A model generated the notes under the pieces. That model saw only the letters and a program-made list of their open reading frames with translations, searched no databases and was not told the DNA's origin. Both the position numbers and the translations under genes were made by a program. Positions 37,766-47,575 of a stretch of 60,052 nt of DNA are shown here, piece after piece. This DNA is from Motiliproteus sp. (GTDB lineage: Bacteria; Pseudomonadota; Gammaproteobacteria; Pseudomonadales; Balneatricaceae): positions 1 through 60,052 of the forward strand of contig JAPHRD010000014.1 in NCBI GenBank assembly GCA_026196225.1, written 5' to 3'. The stretch's first letter is position 1. Each line of letters starts with the position of its first letter.

Positions 37766-38356
37766 ATGTTAAGTGCAGATTCTAACGATAAGGCATTGCC
37801 GGACTTTGATGATTTGGCCAGCGCCATATTGCAGGTGGGAGGTTTAGGTTCTCCATCAGAACTCCACGGTTGCCTTTGTGGTCAATTGGCAGCAGGTGGG
37901 CGTCAGAGCAATCAGGGTTGGATCGATATCGCTTCTGAGTTGCTCGATGTAAACGATATTAACGAGACAGCCCTTTACGGCTTGCTGCTGCAACTTTATG
38001 CAGGCAGTTTGGGTCAACTGGAGAGCGATGACTTCGGCTTCGGCTTGTTGCTGCCAGACGAAGAGGTTGCCATGTCGCAACGGGCTGATGCATTAGGATT
38101 ATGGTGTCATGGCTTTTTGAGCGGTTATGCCATGGCTGGCGGCGAATTGGAAACCGGACTCAGTGATGATGCCCAGAGTGCACTTCAGGATATGGTTCAG
38201 GTTTCTCAGATCGATGCGGATCAGGACGATGATGGCGATGAGGCCGATTTTACCGAAGTCTATGAGTATGTCCGCATGTCCGTGTTGCTGGTATTTTCTG
38301 AATGCAACCGATCCATGACGGAATCTGGCTCTCCTGCGGGTGAGTCGCTGCACTGA
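37766..38356 (+). CDS. ygfB: YgfB/YecA (UPF0149) family protein
   Basis: The 196-residue acidic protein has SELHGCLCGQLAAG near residue 32 and LWCHGFLSGYAMAG near 112, both family motifs. The family role is not settled from sequence. In Pseudomonas, YgfB influences gene expression of an amidase operon. AGGTGA precedes the ATG. It is the first gene of ygfB-pepP-ubiH-ubiI, an order conserved in enterobacteria and pseudomonads. Confidence 0.92.
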   Translation: MLSADSNDKALPDFDDLASAILQVGGLGSPSELHGCLCGQLAAGGRQSNQGWIDIASELLDVNDINETALYGLLLQLYAGSLGQLESDDFGFGLLLPDEEVAMSQRADALGLWCHGFLSGYAMAGGELETGLSDDAQSALQDMVQVSQIDADQDDDGDEADFTEVYEYVRMSVLLVFSECNRSMTESGSPAGESLH

Positions 38357-38367
38357 GGAAATCACCG

Positions 38368-39693
38368 TTGCAAAAACTCCCTGTCACTCACTATCCGCAA
38401 CGCCGAACACAACTGATTCAGCAGCTGCCTGCCGGTAGCGCAGTCATACTCTCGGCCGCTACCTTGCGCTACCGCAATCGGGATGCCGAATATCCCTTCC
38501 GACAAGACAGTGATTTTCATTACCTCAGCGGTTTTCCAGAAGCCGATGGGGTATTGCTGTTGCTGGCGGGTGAAAATCCTCGCTCAGTACTATTTTGCCT
38601 GCCTCGTGATCCCGAAAAGGAGATTTGGAACGGCTATCGCTACGGACCAAAAGGTGCGGTGAGTGAGTTTCTGCTGGATGATGCCTACGATCTCGATCAG
38701 TTGAACGCCAAGATGGTTGAGTTGTTAGCGGGTTGCCAACGAATTTATTATCCGTTGCGGGATTTAGATCTGGGAAAACGTATTGACGACTGGCGTCAAC
38801 GTATAAAGGGAAAAGCACGCAGCAGTATTCCGGTTCCGGATATGCTCCAGGATCTGGATCCGCTGCTTCATGAAATGCGCCTATTTAAGTGCCCACAAGA
38901 GCAGGCAATGATGCGCAGCGCTGGTGAGTTATCTGCTGCAGGGCACATCGCTGCCATGCAGAGCTGCAAACCGGGTCTGATGGAATATCAGCTGGAAGCT
39001 ACCATCTTGCACTGCTTCGCCCAGCAGGGTGCCCGTTGGCCGGCCTACAACACCATTGTGGGTGGCGGTGCCAACGGCTGTATTTTGCACTACACCGAAA
39101 ATCGCGATGCTCTGGCCGATGGGGATCTGGTTCTGATCGATGCCGGTGCTGAGGTGGATGGTTATGCTGGTGATATTACCCGTACTTTCCCGGTCAACGG
39201 ACAATTTGGCCAGGACCAGCGTTTGTTATATCAGTTGGTGTTGGATGCTCAGCTGGCAGCGATTGAGGCGATCAAGCCGGGCGCCAATTGGAACGACCCT
39301 CATCTGCAAGCTGTGCGTGTATTGACCGAAGGATTGCTGGAGCTGGGATTGCTTAGCGGCGAGCTACAACAGTTGATCGATGACGAAGCCTACCGCACTT
39401 TTTATATGCATCGCACTGGCCACTGGTTGGGGCTGGATGTGCATGACGTGGGCGAATACAAGCAGCAGGATGATTGGCGGCCTCTACTGCCGGGCATGGT
39501 GCTGACCGTAGAGCCTGGGCTGTATATCGCTCCAGACTGCCAAGAGGTAGATGAGCGCTGGCGGGGCATCGGCATACGTATCGAGGATGACGTGCTGGTG
39601 ACCGAACAAGGCTGTGAGATATTAACGGCTGCTGTGCCCAAAGCGATCGATGAAATTGAGGCTTTGATGGCCTCTGCTAAGGAACAGGAATAG
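38368..39693 (+). CDS. pepP: Xaa-Pro aminopeptidase
   Basis: PepP releases N-terminal residues that precede proline. The pita-bread domain binds two manganese ions through Asp258, Asp269 (YAGDITRTF), His352 (HWLGLDVHD), Glu382 (VEPG) and Glu406 (IRIED), the same set as E. coli with small offsets. An N-terminal domain (AMP_N) covers the first 160 residues. The start is a TTG with GAGGAA upstream. It lies 11 bases after ygfB and two before ubiH. Confidence 0.96.
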   Translation: MQKLPVTHYPQRRTQLIQQLPAGSAVILSAATLRYRNRDAEYPFRQDSDFHYLSGFPEADGVLLLLAGENPRSVLFCLPRDPEKEIWNGYRYGPKGAVSEFLLDDAYDLDQLNAKMVELLAGCQRIYYPLRDLDLGKRIDDWRQRIKGKARSSIPVPDMLQDLDPLLHEMRLFKCPQEQAMMRSAGELSAAGHIAAMQSCKPGLMEYQLEATILHCFAQQGARWPAYNTIVGGGANGCILHYTENRDALADGDLVLIDAGAEVDGYAGDITRTFPVNGQFGQDQRLLYQLVLDAQLAAIEAIKPGANWNDPHLQAVRVLTEGLLELGLLSGELQQLIDDEAYRTFYMHRTGHWLGLDVHDVGEYKQQDDWRPLLPGMVLTVEPGLYIAPDCQEVDERWRGIGIRIEDDVLVTEQGCEILTAAVPKAIDEIEALMASAKEQE

Positions 39694-39695
39694 CG

Positions 39696-40964
39696 ATGAA
39701 TAGCCAATATGATATTGCCATCATTGGCGGCGGTATGGTGGGAGCAAGCCTGGCGGTCTCGTTGCTGCCCGCGGCTCGAAAGCACGGCCTGAAGCTGGCG
39801 GTAATCGAAGCCTTTGTCATGCCAGAGCCAAGTTCCAAAGAGCTGCAGCCCAGTTACGATGCTCGATCCACTGCGCTCTCCTACGGTACCCGTAAACTCC
39901 TTGAGCAGATGGGGGTGTGGTCCTCTCTGGCAGGTCAAGTCAGTGCCATCGGTCGTATCAAAGTCTCTGATCGTGGCCATTTTGGTGCCACTCGTTTGGA
40001 TGCCCGGGACTACGCCGTGCCTGCATTGGGATACGTGGTTGAGAATCGAAGTTTAGGCCAAGCGTTACTGGAGAAGTTGCACCAAGACGGTGAGGGCGTG
40101 GTTGATATGATCTGCCCTGCCGAAGTAACCGAGGCAAAGCCCCTCGGTAAAGGGATGTGTTTACAAGCTGAAGTTGATGGCGAACAGATAGAGATCGAGG
40201 CCGGCCTGGTGGTAATGGCGGATGGTGGACGATCAACATTGCGAGAAGGGTTGGGCATCGATTATCGCCAACAGGACTATGGTCAGTTTGCCGTAATTGC
40301 TAATTTGACCCCCGATCGTCCCCATGATCATGTGGCCTACGAGCGATTTACTGCCGAAGGCCCAATGGCATTGCTGCCGCTGACCGATGATGGTGACGGC
40401 CAAGCCCGTTGTGCGCTAGTGTGGAGTGTTCCCGAAACTGACATTGATGAAGTATTAGCCTGGAACGATGAACAGTTTATTGATCGTCTCCATCAACAAT
40501 TTGGCTACCGTGCCGGCGCCTTTGTCGCCGTTGGGGAACGTCACTGCTACCCCTTAAAGCTTACCCGGGTTCAGGAGCAGGTACGGCAAGGGCTAGTGGT
40601 ATTGGGCAACGCCGCTCATACTCTTCACCCGATAGCCGGACAGGGATTTAACCTGGCTCTACGAGGAGCCCTGACTCTGTCGGAAGTACTATTGCAGGCT
40701 CTGGCCGATAAGCAGCCCTTGGGCTCCATGCAGGCACTGGGACGGTTCCAGTCTCAACTGAGTTGGGATCAGGAGAAAACCATTGGCTTTAGTGATCAAG
40801 TTACCAAGCTGTTTTCCAACAATAATTCTGCCTCTGTGGTCGCTCGCAATATAGGGCTGGTAACCATGGACCTGTTGCCGCCTGCCAAACAATGGTTTGC
40901 CCTCAGTGCCATGGGGTTGGATGTACCTGAACCTCAATTCTTTAGCGGAGGTGGTCGTGGTTAA
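39696..40964 (+). CDS. ubiH: UbiH, FAD-dependent ubiquinone hydroxylase
   Basis: UbiH adds a hydroxyl to the ubiquinone ring (C4 position in E. coli). The protein has an N-terminal FAD-binding Rossmann motif IIGGGMVGASLA, the DG-type motif VVMADGGRSTLREGLG and the C-terminal FAD site GNAAHTLHPIAGQGFNLALR. Length is 422 residues. It overlaps the next hydroxylase gene by eight bases. Confidence 0.93.
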   Translation: MNSQYDIAIIGGGMVGASLAVSLLPAARKHGLKLAVIEAFVMPEPSSKELQPSYDARSTALSYGTRKLLEQMGVWSSLAGQVSAIGRIKVSDRGHFGATRLDARDYAVPALGYVVENRSLGQALLEKLHQDGEGVVDMICPAEVTEAKPLGKGMCLQAEVDGEQIEIEAGLVVMADGGRSTLREGLGIDYRQQDYGQFAVIANLTPDRPHDHVAYERFTAEGPMALLPLTDDGDGQARCALVWSVPETDIDEVLAWNDEQFIDRLHQQFGYRAGAFVAVGERHCYPLKLTRVQEQVRQGLVVLGNAAHTLHPIAGQGFNLALRGALTLSEVLLQALADKQPLGSMQALGRFQSQLSWDQEKTIGFSDQVTKLFSNNNSASVVARNIGLVTMDLLPPAKQWFALSAMGLDVPEPQFFSGGGRG

Positions 40965-42246
40965 ACAAAAAGCGCCTGAGATCGTAGATGTCGCCATTGT
41001 TGGCGGTGGATTGGTTGGCCTGACTCTGGCTTGCGCCTTGGGTGGTAGCGGTTTTAGAGTCGCCGTGATCGAGCCTCAACCTAGAGAGCCAGAAGCCTAC
41101 TGGCAGCGGGTCTTGAAGCAGAATGATGAAGGCTACGACCCTCGTGTCAGTGCTCTAACCCTGGCGTCAGAGCAGATTCTTCGCAATCTGGGAGCCTGGG
41201 ATTACATGGAGCAACTGCGACTCTGTCCTTACCGTCATATGCACGTGTGGGATGGAGAAGGCACGGCCGAGATCGATTTCAACGCCGCCGATATGTACGA
41301 GCCTTATCTGGGACATATTATCGAGAACCGGGTTACCTTGGCGTCGCTCTATCAGGTGATGGAAAAACACCCTAATTTGCAGCTGATCCAGGGTGTCAGT
41401 TTAAAAGGTATGTCTGAACCGCACTTGGCCGACGATGGTGATTTTTCGCTACGGTACTTGCAGCTGTCGGATGATAGCGAATTGCAGGCGCGTCTTGTGG
41501 TGGCGGCCGATGGTGCCCGTTCACAAACTCGTCGATTGGCGGGTCTCACCATCAACGAATGGGATTACCAGCACCACGCCATCGTCACCACCGTTACTAG
41601 CGAACGAAGTCATCAGTTTACCGCTTGGCAGCGCTTTACCGAGGATGGTCCATTGGCATTGCTGCCGTTGGCTGGCGACGATGACAACACCACCTCCATT
41701 GTCTGGTCGACCTCGCCCGATCATGCCCGTGAATTGATGGCGATGGATGAAGAGGCCTTCAAAGGGGCGCTGACCCAGACCTTTGAGGAGCGCTTGGGTA
41801 GGATTTTAACCACCGATGAGCGCTTCTGCTTCCCGTTGATTCAACGCCATGCCGCCAGTTATGTGGAAGAGGGTGTCGCCTTGGTAGGCGATGCCGCTCA
41901 CACTATTCATCCGTTGGCCGGTCAGGGGGTGAATCTTGGTTTCCTAGATGCGGCTACCTTGGCGGAAGAGCTACTTCACGCCGAAGAGGTGGGGGCGGAC
42001 TTCGGGGATAAGCGTTGGCTGCGTCGTTATCAGCGACGCCGACAGGGTGAAAACCTACGAATGATGGGGCTTATGGGCGCTTTTAGGCACCTCTACGGTG
42101 AGGTGCCCCCGCCGTTGCATTGGCTCCGCAATAGCGGCATGAACGTAGTCAATCGGGTAGAGCCATTGAAGCGATTCTTTGCGGGGCGAGCCATGGGCTT
42201 GGAGTCAGGGCGGCCAGAACTGGCACAGCGCCCTGTAGTTACTTAG
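40957..42246 (+). CDS. ubiI: UbiI (VisC) family FAD-dependent ubiquinone hydroxylase
   Basis: The second UbiH-family hydroxylase of the pair, 429 residues, with IVGGGLVGLTLACALG at the N-terminus and GDAAHTIHPLAGQGVNLGF near residue 310. In E. coli UbiI hydroxylates C5. I place the start at GTG 40957, because GGAGGTG lies five bases upstream inside the end of ubiH. The in-frame ATG at 40897 would add 20 residues from the ubiH reading region. Assignment between UbiI and the related UbiF/UbiM types rests on operon context. Confidence 0.9.
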   Translation: MVKQKAPEIVDVAIVGGGLVGLTLACALGGSGFRVAVIEPQPREPEAYWQRVLKQNDEGYDPRVSALTLASEQILRNLGAWDYMEQLRLCPYRHMHVWDGEGTAEIDFNAADMYEPYLGHIIENRVTLASLYQVMEKHPNLQLIQGVSLKGMSEPHLADDGDFSLRYLQLSDDSELQARLVVAADGARSQTRRLAGLTINEWDYQHHAIVTTVTSERSHQFTAWQRFTEDGPLALLPLAGDDDNTTSIVWSTSPDHARELMAMDEEAFKGALTQTFEERLGRILTTDERFCFPLIQRHAASYVEEGVALVGDAAHTIHPLAGQGVNLGFLDAATLAEELLHAEEVGADFGDKRWLRRYQRRRQGENLRMMGLMGAFRHLYGEVPPPLHWLRNSGMNVVNRVEPLKRFFAGRAMGLESGRPELAQRPVVT

Positions 42247-42398
42247 TGCTAGTCCATTGAATTTGGATGGTTGCGCCCCCATCTCAGCGATTGAAGACGG
42301 ATAATTTCAGGTGGCTTCAGACTTTTCTTAGGTATAGAAGCTACCGAATGCGCGGTTGAGCGAAGCGCTCAGCCGGCAACGAACAAACAGGACGAGTT

Positions 42399-43502
42399 AT
42401 GGGACAAAAGACAGCGCTTTATAACCAGCACCTGGAGATGGGTGCCAAGATTGTAGATTTTGGTGGATGGGATATGCCACTGAACTACGGTTCACAAAAA
42501 CAGGAGCACATTGACGTCCGTAGCTCTGCCGGGATGTTTGACGTATCCCATATGACCGTGGTGGATGTGACGGGTAATGATGCCCGGGATTATCTGCGGC
42601 ACCTACTTGCCAACGATGTAGCGCGGCTGACAGAAACCGGCAAAGCGCTCTATACCGCCATGTTGAACCATGATGGCGGTGTGGTGGACGACCTGATCGT
42701 TTATGCCATGGGAACGCCCGGCTCAACCGGCGAGTGGTACCGTCTGGTTGTGAACTGTGCCACCCGTGAGAAGGATTTGCGGTGGATGTCCGAACAGAGT
42801 GCCCGCTTCGAAGTGTCTCTGACTGAGCGGCCGGAACTCTCCATGGTGGCCGTACAGGGGCCGGATGCGATCGCTTTCTTTAATCGTGTGGCCACCGAAA
42901 GTCAGCAGCAGGCTATTGCCGATCTGACGGTATTCCGGGGCGCGGCTGTTGGCGGTTGGTTTATTGCCCGTACTGGCTATACAGGTGAAGACGGTTTGGA
43001 AATTATGGTACCGGAACGCGAGGTGGAGCGGCTTTGGCAGCAACTGGCTGATGCGGGGGTAAAACCTTGCGGGCTAGCAGCACGGGATACTTTACGCCTC
43101 GAAGCCGGGATGAATCTATACGGTTCCGATATGGACGAAGCGGTTTCACCGTTGGCGGCCAATATGGCTTGGACCATTGCTTGGGAGCCAGAAGATCGTC
43201 AGTTTGTCGGTCGAGAGTCTCTGCAGAAGCTGCGGGCTCAAGGCAACGCAGATAAATTGGTGGGATTGGTTCTAGAAGGACGCGGAGTACTCCGTGCTCA
43301 TCAGAAGGTGATCGTCGAAGGGATTGGTGAAGGGGAGATAACCAGTGGTACATTCTCACCAACTCTGGGTCATTCCATCGCGCTGGCTAGAGTCCCAAGA
43401 GCGACTGCGGATAGCGCTGAAGTAGATATGCGCGGTAAGCGTGTAGCTGTTTCTATCACAAAGCCCTGTTTTGTTAGGCAGGGTAAGAAAGTTTTTGCTT
43501 AA
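42399..43502 (+). CDS. gcvT: Glycine cleavage system T protein (aminomethyltransferase)
   Basis: GcvT transfers the methylene group from the lipoyl arm of GcvH to tetrahydrofolate and releases ammonia. The 367-residue protein has [20 protein letters not shown] N-terminal sequence, GMFDVSHM and [11 protein letters not shown], typical of the family. GAGG-like AGGACGAG precedes the ATG. gcvH follows 40 bases downstream. The 152-bp leader has a GGTTGAGC/GCGCTCAGCC hairpin but no recognisable glycine riboswitch. Confidence 0.95.
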   Translation: MGQKTALYNQHLEMGAKIVDFGGWDMPLNYGSQKQEHIDVRSSAGMFDVSHMTVVDVTGNDARDYLRHLLANDVARLTETGKALYTAMLNHDGGVVDDLIVYAMGTPGSTGEWYRLVVNCATREKDLRWMSEQSARFEVSLTERPELSMVAVQGPDAIAFFNRVATESQQQAIADLTVFRGAAVGGWFIARTGYTGEDGLEIMVPEREVERLWQQLADAGVKPCGLAARDTLRLEAGMNLYGSDMDEAVSPLAANMAWTIAWEPEDRQFVGRESLQKLRAQGNADKLVGLVLEGRGVLRAHQKVIVEGIGEGEITSGTFSPTLGHSIALARVPRATADSAEVDMRGKRVAVSITKPCFVRQGKKVFA

Positions 43503-43542
43503 ATAGTACAACTGTTACTAATACATTTTTGAGGATTGCGTA

Positions 43543-43935
43543 ATGAGCAATATTCCAGCCGAGCTGAAGTATGTGTCCAGTCATGAGTGGATTCGGATCG
43601 AGGGTGACGGTGTTGTTACCATCGGTATTACCGATCATGCCCAGGACCAGTTGGGTGATGTGGTGTTCGTTGAACTTCCAGAACAGGGAACATCATTTTC
43701 CGCCAGTGATGATTTTGGTGTTGTTGAATCGGTGAAAGCAGCATCCGATCTCTATGCCCCTATCAGCGGAGAGGTGTTGGAAACCAATGAAGCCCTGGAA
43801 GAATCTCCCGAAATCGTAAACAGCGATCCTTATGGTGATGGCTGGTTCGTGAAAATGAAGGTTGAAGACGAATCTGAGCTTGAAGGTCTGCTCAGTGCCG
43901 AGGGGTATAACGAGGTTTGTGAAGCGGAAGACTAA
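43543..43935 (+). CDS. gcvH: Glycine cleavage system H protein
   Basis: GcvH carries the aminomethyl intermediate on lipoic acid. The lipoyl lysine is Lys65 in [14 protein letters not shown]. The 130-residue length is normal. It follows gcvT, and a terminator comes shortly after, so gcvP is not part of this transcript. Confidence 0.97.
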   Translation: MSNIPAELKYVSSHEWIRIEGDGVVTIGITDHAQDQLGDVVFVELPEQGTSFSASDDFGVVESVKAASDLYAPISGEVLETNEALEESPEIVNSDPYGDGWFVKMKVEDESELEGLLSAEGYNEVCEAED

Positions 43936-43989
43936 ACCGCTTCGGCAATTCTGTAGCGCAAATGCTATAGATGTTGCTGAGTTATGAAG

Positions 43990-44017
43990 AGAAGCGGCGT
44001 TGCCGCTTTTCTTTTTT
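43990..44017 (+). terminator. Intrinsic terminator after gcvH
   Basis: AGAAGCGGC (43990-43998) pairs with GCCGCTTTT (44002-44010) with one wobble, followed by CTTTTTT. It ends the gcvTH transcript before the next gene. Confidence 0.85.
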
Positions 44018-44091
44018 GCAGCTAATGCGTGAAATTTTCTTTATCAGGGCATCCAAGCAACGATGCTTTGATCTATTTAGGTACAACACTG

Positions 44092-45285
44092 ATGGCACTC
44101 CAATCACTGCGCCTCAAAGCGAAAGCCGATAAGCGCCTGCGGGCAGGACACCTTTGGATCTATAGCAACGAGGTGGATGTTGGGCAGACACCGCTTAAAC
44201 AGTTCTCTGCTGGTGAGCAGGTTGTGGTAGAGCAGGCTGGTGGGAAACCTCTGGGGGTTGCATACCTCAACCCTAATAACCTGATCTGCGGACGACTGAT
44301 CAGCCGCAGTGCTAGCCAGCTTTTGGATAAGTCATTGCTGGTACACCGGATTAAGATCGCGCTGGCGCTTCGTGAACGTTGTTTTCCAGAGCCCTACTAT
44401 CGCCTGGTCTACGGTGATAGCGATAACCTTCCTGGATTGGTGGTAGACCGTTTCGGCGGTGTGCTGGTGGTACAGATCTCCACCGTGGGCATGGAACTGC
44501 TGAAAAATGAGATTGTGACAGCATTGGAGAAGGTGCTAAAGCCTGATGCGATCCTGCTCAAGAATGATGGCAAGATGCGCAGCGCTGAAGGGCTGGCAAG
44601 CTATGTAGAGACTGCGTTGGGTGATGTGCCGGAACGGGTGTCGCTGATCGAGAATGGCACCTGTTTTTTGGCGCCAGTGATCGACGGTCAGAAAACCGGT
44701 TGGTTTTACGATCACCGTATGAATCGTGCGCGGTTGCAGAATTATGTTCAGGGCAAGCGAGTGCTCGACGTATTCAGCTACGTGGGTGGTTGGGGGCTGC
44801 AGGCCGCCAGTGCTGGCGCAGAGCAGGTGACCTGTGTGGATGCCTCCCAGTCCGCTTTGGATGTAGTGCGTGAATCGGCAGCCATGAATGAACTGCAAAG
44901 TAGCGTCGATTGTATTCAAGGAGATGCTTTTGATACCTTGCGACAATTAAAGCAGGATGAGCAGCGATTCGATGTGATCGTGGTTGATCCGCCGGCGTTT
45001 ATTCAAAAGAAGAAGGATATCCGTAACGGTGAGCAGGCTTACGACCGTATCAATCAATTGGCGATGCGCTTGCTTGAGCGCGACGGTTTGCTTGTTTCGG
45101 CCTCCTGTTCCATGCATCTGCAGCGGGACAGGCTGGTGGATATTATCCGCGCCGGCAGCCGTAAACTGGACCGTCAGGCCCAGATAATCGAGCAGGGCCA
45201 TCAGGGACCGGATCATCCGGTGCATCCGGCGATCCCGGAGACCGATTATCTGAAATCTTTCTTTGTCAGAGTGTTGCCTAATTAG
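44092..45285 (+). CDS. Class I SAM-dependent rRNA methyltransferase, RlmI-like
   Basis: The 397-residue protein has an N-terminal PUA-like domain (RAGHLWIYSNEVD), an RNA-binding middle, and a SAM-binding domain with DVFSYVGGWGLQAA and catalytic VVDPPAF followed by ASCSMH. RlmI methylates cytosine C1962 of 23S rRNA in E. coli. ATG 44092 is chosen over the GTG at 44029, because the first 21 residues of the longer form lie outside the family pattern. The stop is 14 bases before the aldo/keto reductase gene. Confidence 0.88.
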   Translation: MALQSLRLKAKADKRLRAGHLWIYSNEVDVGQTPLKQFSAGEQVVVEQAGGKPLGVAYLNPNNLICGRLISRSASQLLDKSLLVHRIKIALALRERCFPEPYYRLVYGDSDNLPGLVVDRFGGVLVVQISTVGMELLKNEIVTALEKVLKPDAILLKNDGKMRSAEGLASYVETALGDVPERVSLIENGTCFLAPVIDGQKTGWFYDHRMNRARLQNYVQGKRVLDVFSYVGGWGLQAASAGAEQVTCVDASQSALDVVRESAAMNELQSSVDCIQGDAFDTLRQLKQDEQRFDVIVVDPPAFIQKKKDIRNGEQAYDRINQLAMRLLERDGLLVSASCSMHLQRDRLVDIIRAGSRKLDRQAQIIEQGHQGPDHPVHPAIPETDYLKSFFVRVLPN

Positions 45286-45299
45286 CGTTGGGGTAAGTG

Positions 45300-46337
45300 A
45301 TGAAATACAACCAACTGGGGAATAGCGATCTCAAGGTCAGCCGCATCTGTCTCGGCACTATGACCTGGGGTGGTCAGAACAGCGAAAAGCAAGCCCATGA
45401 GCAGCTGGATTACGCTTTTTCCCGGGGGGTTAACTTTCTCGATACCGCCGAGATGTATCCTATTCCGCCAGCGCAACACCACTATGGTGATACCGAGCGA
45501 TTTATCGGTAGCTGGATGAAAAAGCGCGGCAACCGTGAGCAGGTTGTAATTGCGTCTAAAGTGGCTGGCCCCGGCGCCTTTGTTTCCTATATTCGAGAAG
45601 ATATGCGTCTCGACCGGTCTAATATTCGTGCCGCAATTGAAGGCAGTTTGCAGCGCCTGGGAACCGATTATATCGATCTATATCAGTTGCACTGGCCAGA
45701 CCGGGTGACCAACTTTTTCGGTCAGCACGACTACCGTCATAAGCCTAAAAAAGACGGCACGCCTTTGTTGGAAACGCTGGAGGCGCTGTCGGAATTGGTT
45801 AAGGAAGGTTTGGTGCGCCAGATCGGAGTCTCCAACGAGACACCCTGGGGATTGATGCGCTATTTGGCATTGGCTGAGCAGCATGATCTTCCCGGAATGG
45901 TGACCGTCCAGAACCCCTACAACTTGCTGAACCGGACCTTGGAAGTGGGGCTGACAGAAGTGCTGCTGCGAGAGAATGTAGATCTGCTGGCCTATTCGCC
46001 ATTGGCCTTTGGAACCTTGACCGGAAAATACCTCAACGGTCAGATGCCGGCAGGATCGCGGCTGGCGCTTTATAAACATTACGTTCGTTATATTACCGAG
46101 GCTGGAATGAAGGCCACCGAGCAATATGTTGAACTGGCCCGTGATCATGGTCTTGAGCCCAACCAGATGGCCTTGGCGTTTGTAACCCAGCAGCCCTTTG
46201 TTGGCGGCAATATTATTGGTGCGACATCGATGGAACAGCTTAGGAGTAATCTCGACAGTATCGAGCTCACCCTGTCAGACGACCTGTTGACTGCCATCGA
46301 TAAGATCCATTTGGATCGGCCAAATCCCTGTCCTTAA
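45300..46337 (+). CDS. tas: Aldo/keto reductase, Tas-like
   Basis: The 345-residue NADP(H)-dependent reductase has the family tetrad region DTAEMYPIPP (Asp and Tyr), SKVAGP (Lys) and QLHWPDR (His). It aligns well by eye with E. coli Tas, including GLGTMTWG-like SICLGTMTWG and LLAYSPLAFGTLTGKYLNG. Tas was found through suppression of tyrosine auxotrophy, but its natural substrate is not clear. A GTG at 45297 is directly before the ATG and both are in frame. Confidence 0.92.
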   Translation: MKYNQLGNSDLKVSRICLGTMTWGGQNSEKQAHEQLDYAFSRGVNFLDTAEMYPIPPAQHHYGDTERFIGSWMKKRGNREQVVIASKVAGPGAFVSYIREDMRLDRSNIRAAIEGSLQRLGTDYIDLYQLHWPDRVTNFFGQHDYRHKPKKDGTPLLETLEALSELVKEGLVRQIGVSNETPWGLMRYLALAEQHDLPGMVTVQNPYNLLNRTLEVGLTEVLLRENVDLLAYSPLAFGTLTGKYLNGQMPAGSRLALYKHYVRYITEAGMKATEQYVELARDHGLEPNQMALAFVTQQPFVGGNIIGATSMEQLRSNLDSIELTLSDDLLTAIDKIHLDRPNPCP

Positions 46338-46360
46338 ATCCCCCCTCCAAAAAAAAAGAT

Positions 46361-46744
46361 TCAGACAGTCAGATTGATCGAGGATGAGATAGTGTTTTCG
46401 CTATCTTTTTCATTTTGATCAAGTGCGGTTTGTTTGAGGTATTGTCGACTCTGCTCGACAAAAATATCGATCGCTTCAATCCACTCCGAAGAATAGTTGC
46501 TAGGGACGTCGTCTGAATGGGCCACCGTCAGATAGGTTTCTATCTGGTGCTGGTGGTGGTTATGTTGATTGATCTTCAATGCAGTTTGCCGCTGCTCTTG
46601 ATTAAAACGTCGATCTTCTGATTTCGAATCAGTGGCGGGCTCTATTGAGGACGGTTTGCTGTCAATCGTACTCTTGGTGACATTAAGATCCGGTTGAGGA
46701 TAAGTCGACAGGTTAGAAAAGTTGCTCACAGGCAGTGCGGTCAT
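46361..46744 (-). CDS. Hydrophilic protein of unknown function
   Basis: I do not recognise this 127-residue protein. It is polar, rich in Ser, Asn, Gln and Asp, has no membrane segment, and contains the histidine-rich KINQHNHHQHQIETY. The C-terminal half (SEWIEAIDIFVEQSRQYL) looks helical, while the N-terminal half is probably disordered. GGGAG eight bases before the ATG supports translation. It converges with tas and has its own 204-bp upstream gap. Confidence 0.62.
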   Translation of the reverse strand: MTALPVSNFSNLSTYPQPDLNVTKSTIDSKPSSIEPATDSKSEDRRFNQEQRQTALKINQHNHHQHQIETYLTVAHSDDVPSNYSSEWIEAIDIFVEQSRQYLKQTALDQNEKDSENTISSSINLTV

Positions 46745-46948
46745 TGGGTTGCTCCCGGATGATTTAACTTACCAACAAGCTTATTGCTCAAGTCCTGAAG
46801 TAGATAATGAATACCAATTAGCGGCGTTATAAGTTTTGGTTATAGAATTTTCTCACCTGCTTTCGGTTAAGTATTTTAATGGCCATCTGTTGGTGCTGAA
46901 TCTGTTAATATAAGGCCGTTTTAATTACCGGCATTTGCGGAAAATTCC

Positions 46949-47575
46949 ATGTCATTCGAAAACTGGCTGCTGTTCTGTTCCATCGCTTTTGTCGCCACCA
47001 TTACGCCGGGACCGGCGATTTTGCTGGTGACCTCCCATAGTTTGTCACAAGGCCCTTTGCGGGCGGTGGCGACCATCATGGGTAATATCAGCGGTCTGTT
47101 CTGCATGTCTTTGGGATCGGTGTTGGGCTTGAGTACCTTGATTCTCTACTCTACCACCGCGTTTACGGTGGTGAAGATTGTGGGTGCGCTATACCTGATC
47201 TACCTCGGCGTGCGTTTGTGGCGCCAAGGTTTTCGCTTTGATGGCAAAGCCAGGGCAGAGGGTCGAAAGACTCCGTTGCTGGGGCTCTACGCACAGGGGT
47301 TGATGGTGTCGTTGACCAATCCTAAGGCGATTGCATTTACCACCGCCCTGTTCCCCCAATTTATCGATACCGGTGCGCCGCTGGCAGGCCAGTTCGCGAT
47401 TTTGGTTTCCACCTTTATGGCGTTCTCTTTCGCATGTTTGTTGGGCTACGGAGTGGTGAGTGTTCGTGCCAAAAACTCATCTACCGGATTAGGTGTCGGA
47501 CGCTGGATGGGTAAAGCCTTCGGTAGCGCCTTTATTGGCTCTGGATTGTTGCTGGCGTTCTCCTCTCAGCGCTAG
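46949..47575 (+). CDS. LysE/RhtB-family amino-acid exporter
   Basis: The 208-residue inner-membrane protein has six hydrophobic segments and the N-terminal TPGPAILLVTSHSLSQG motif of the LysE/RhtB family. The middle motif GALYLIYLGVRLWRQG and SLTNPKAIAF are also typical. Such proteins export amino acids such as lysine, threonine or homoserine. A nearby Lrp/AsnC regulator fits, since these exporters are often under such control. Its stop overlaps the convergent gate-domain gene by four bases. Confidence 0.9.
   Translation: MSFENWLLFCSIAFVATITPGPAILLVTSHSLSQGPLRAVATIMGNISGLFCMSLGSVLGLSTLILYSTTAFTVVKIVGALYLIYLGVRLWRQGFRFDGKARAEGRKTPLLGLYAQGLMVSLTNPKAIAFTTALFPQFIDTGAPLAGQFAILVSTFMAFSFACLLGYGVVSVRAKNSSTGLGVGRWMGKAFGSAFIGSGLLLAFSSQR

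Noticed and set aside
42247..42398. Glycine riboswitch in front of gcvT
   Set aside because: The conserved glycine aptamer motifs are not present. There is only a simple hairpin without a T-run.
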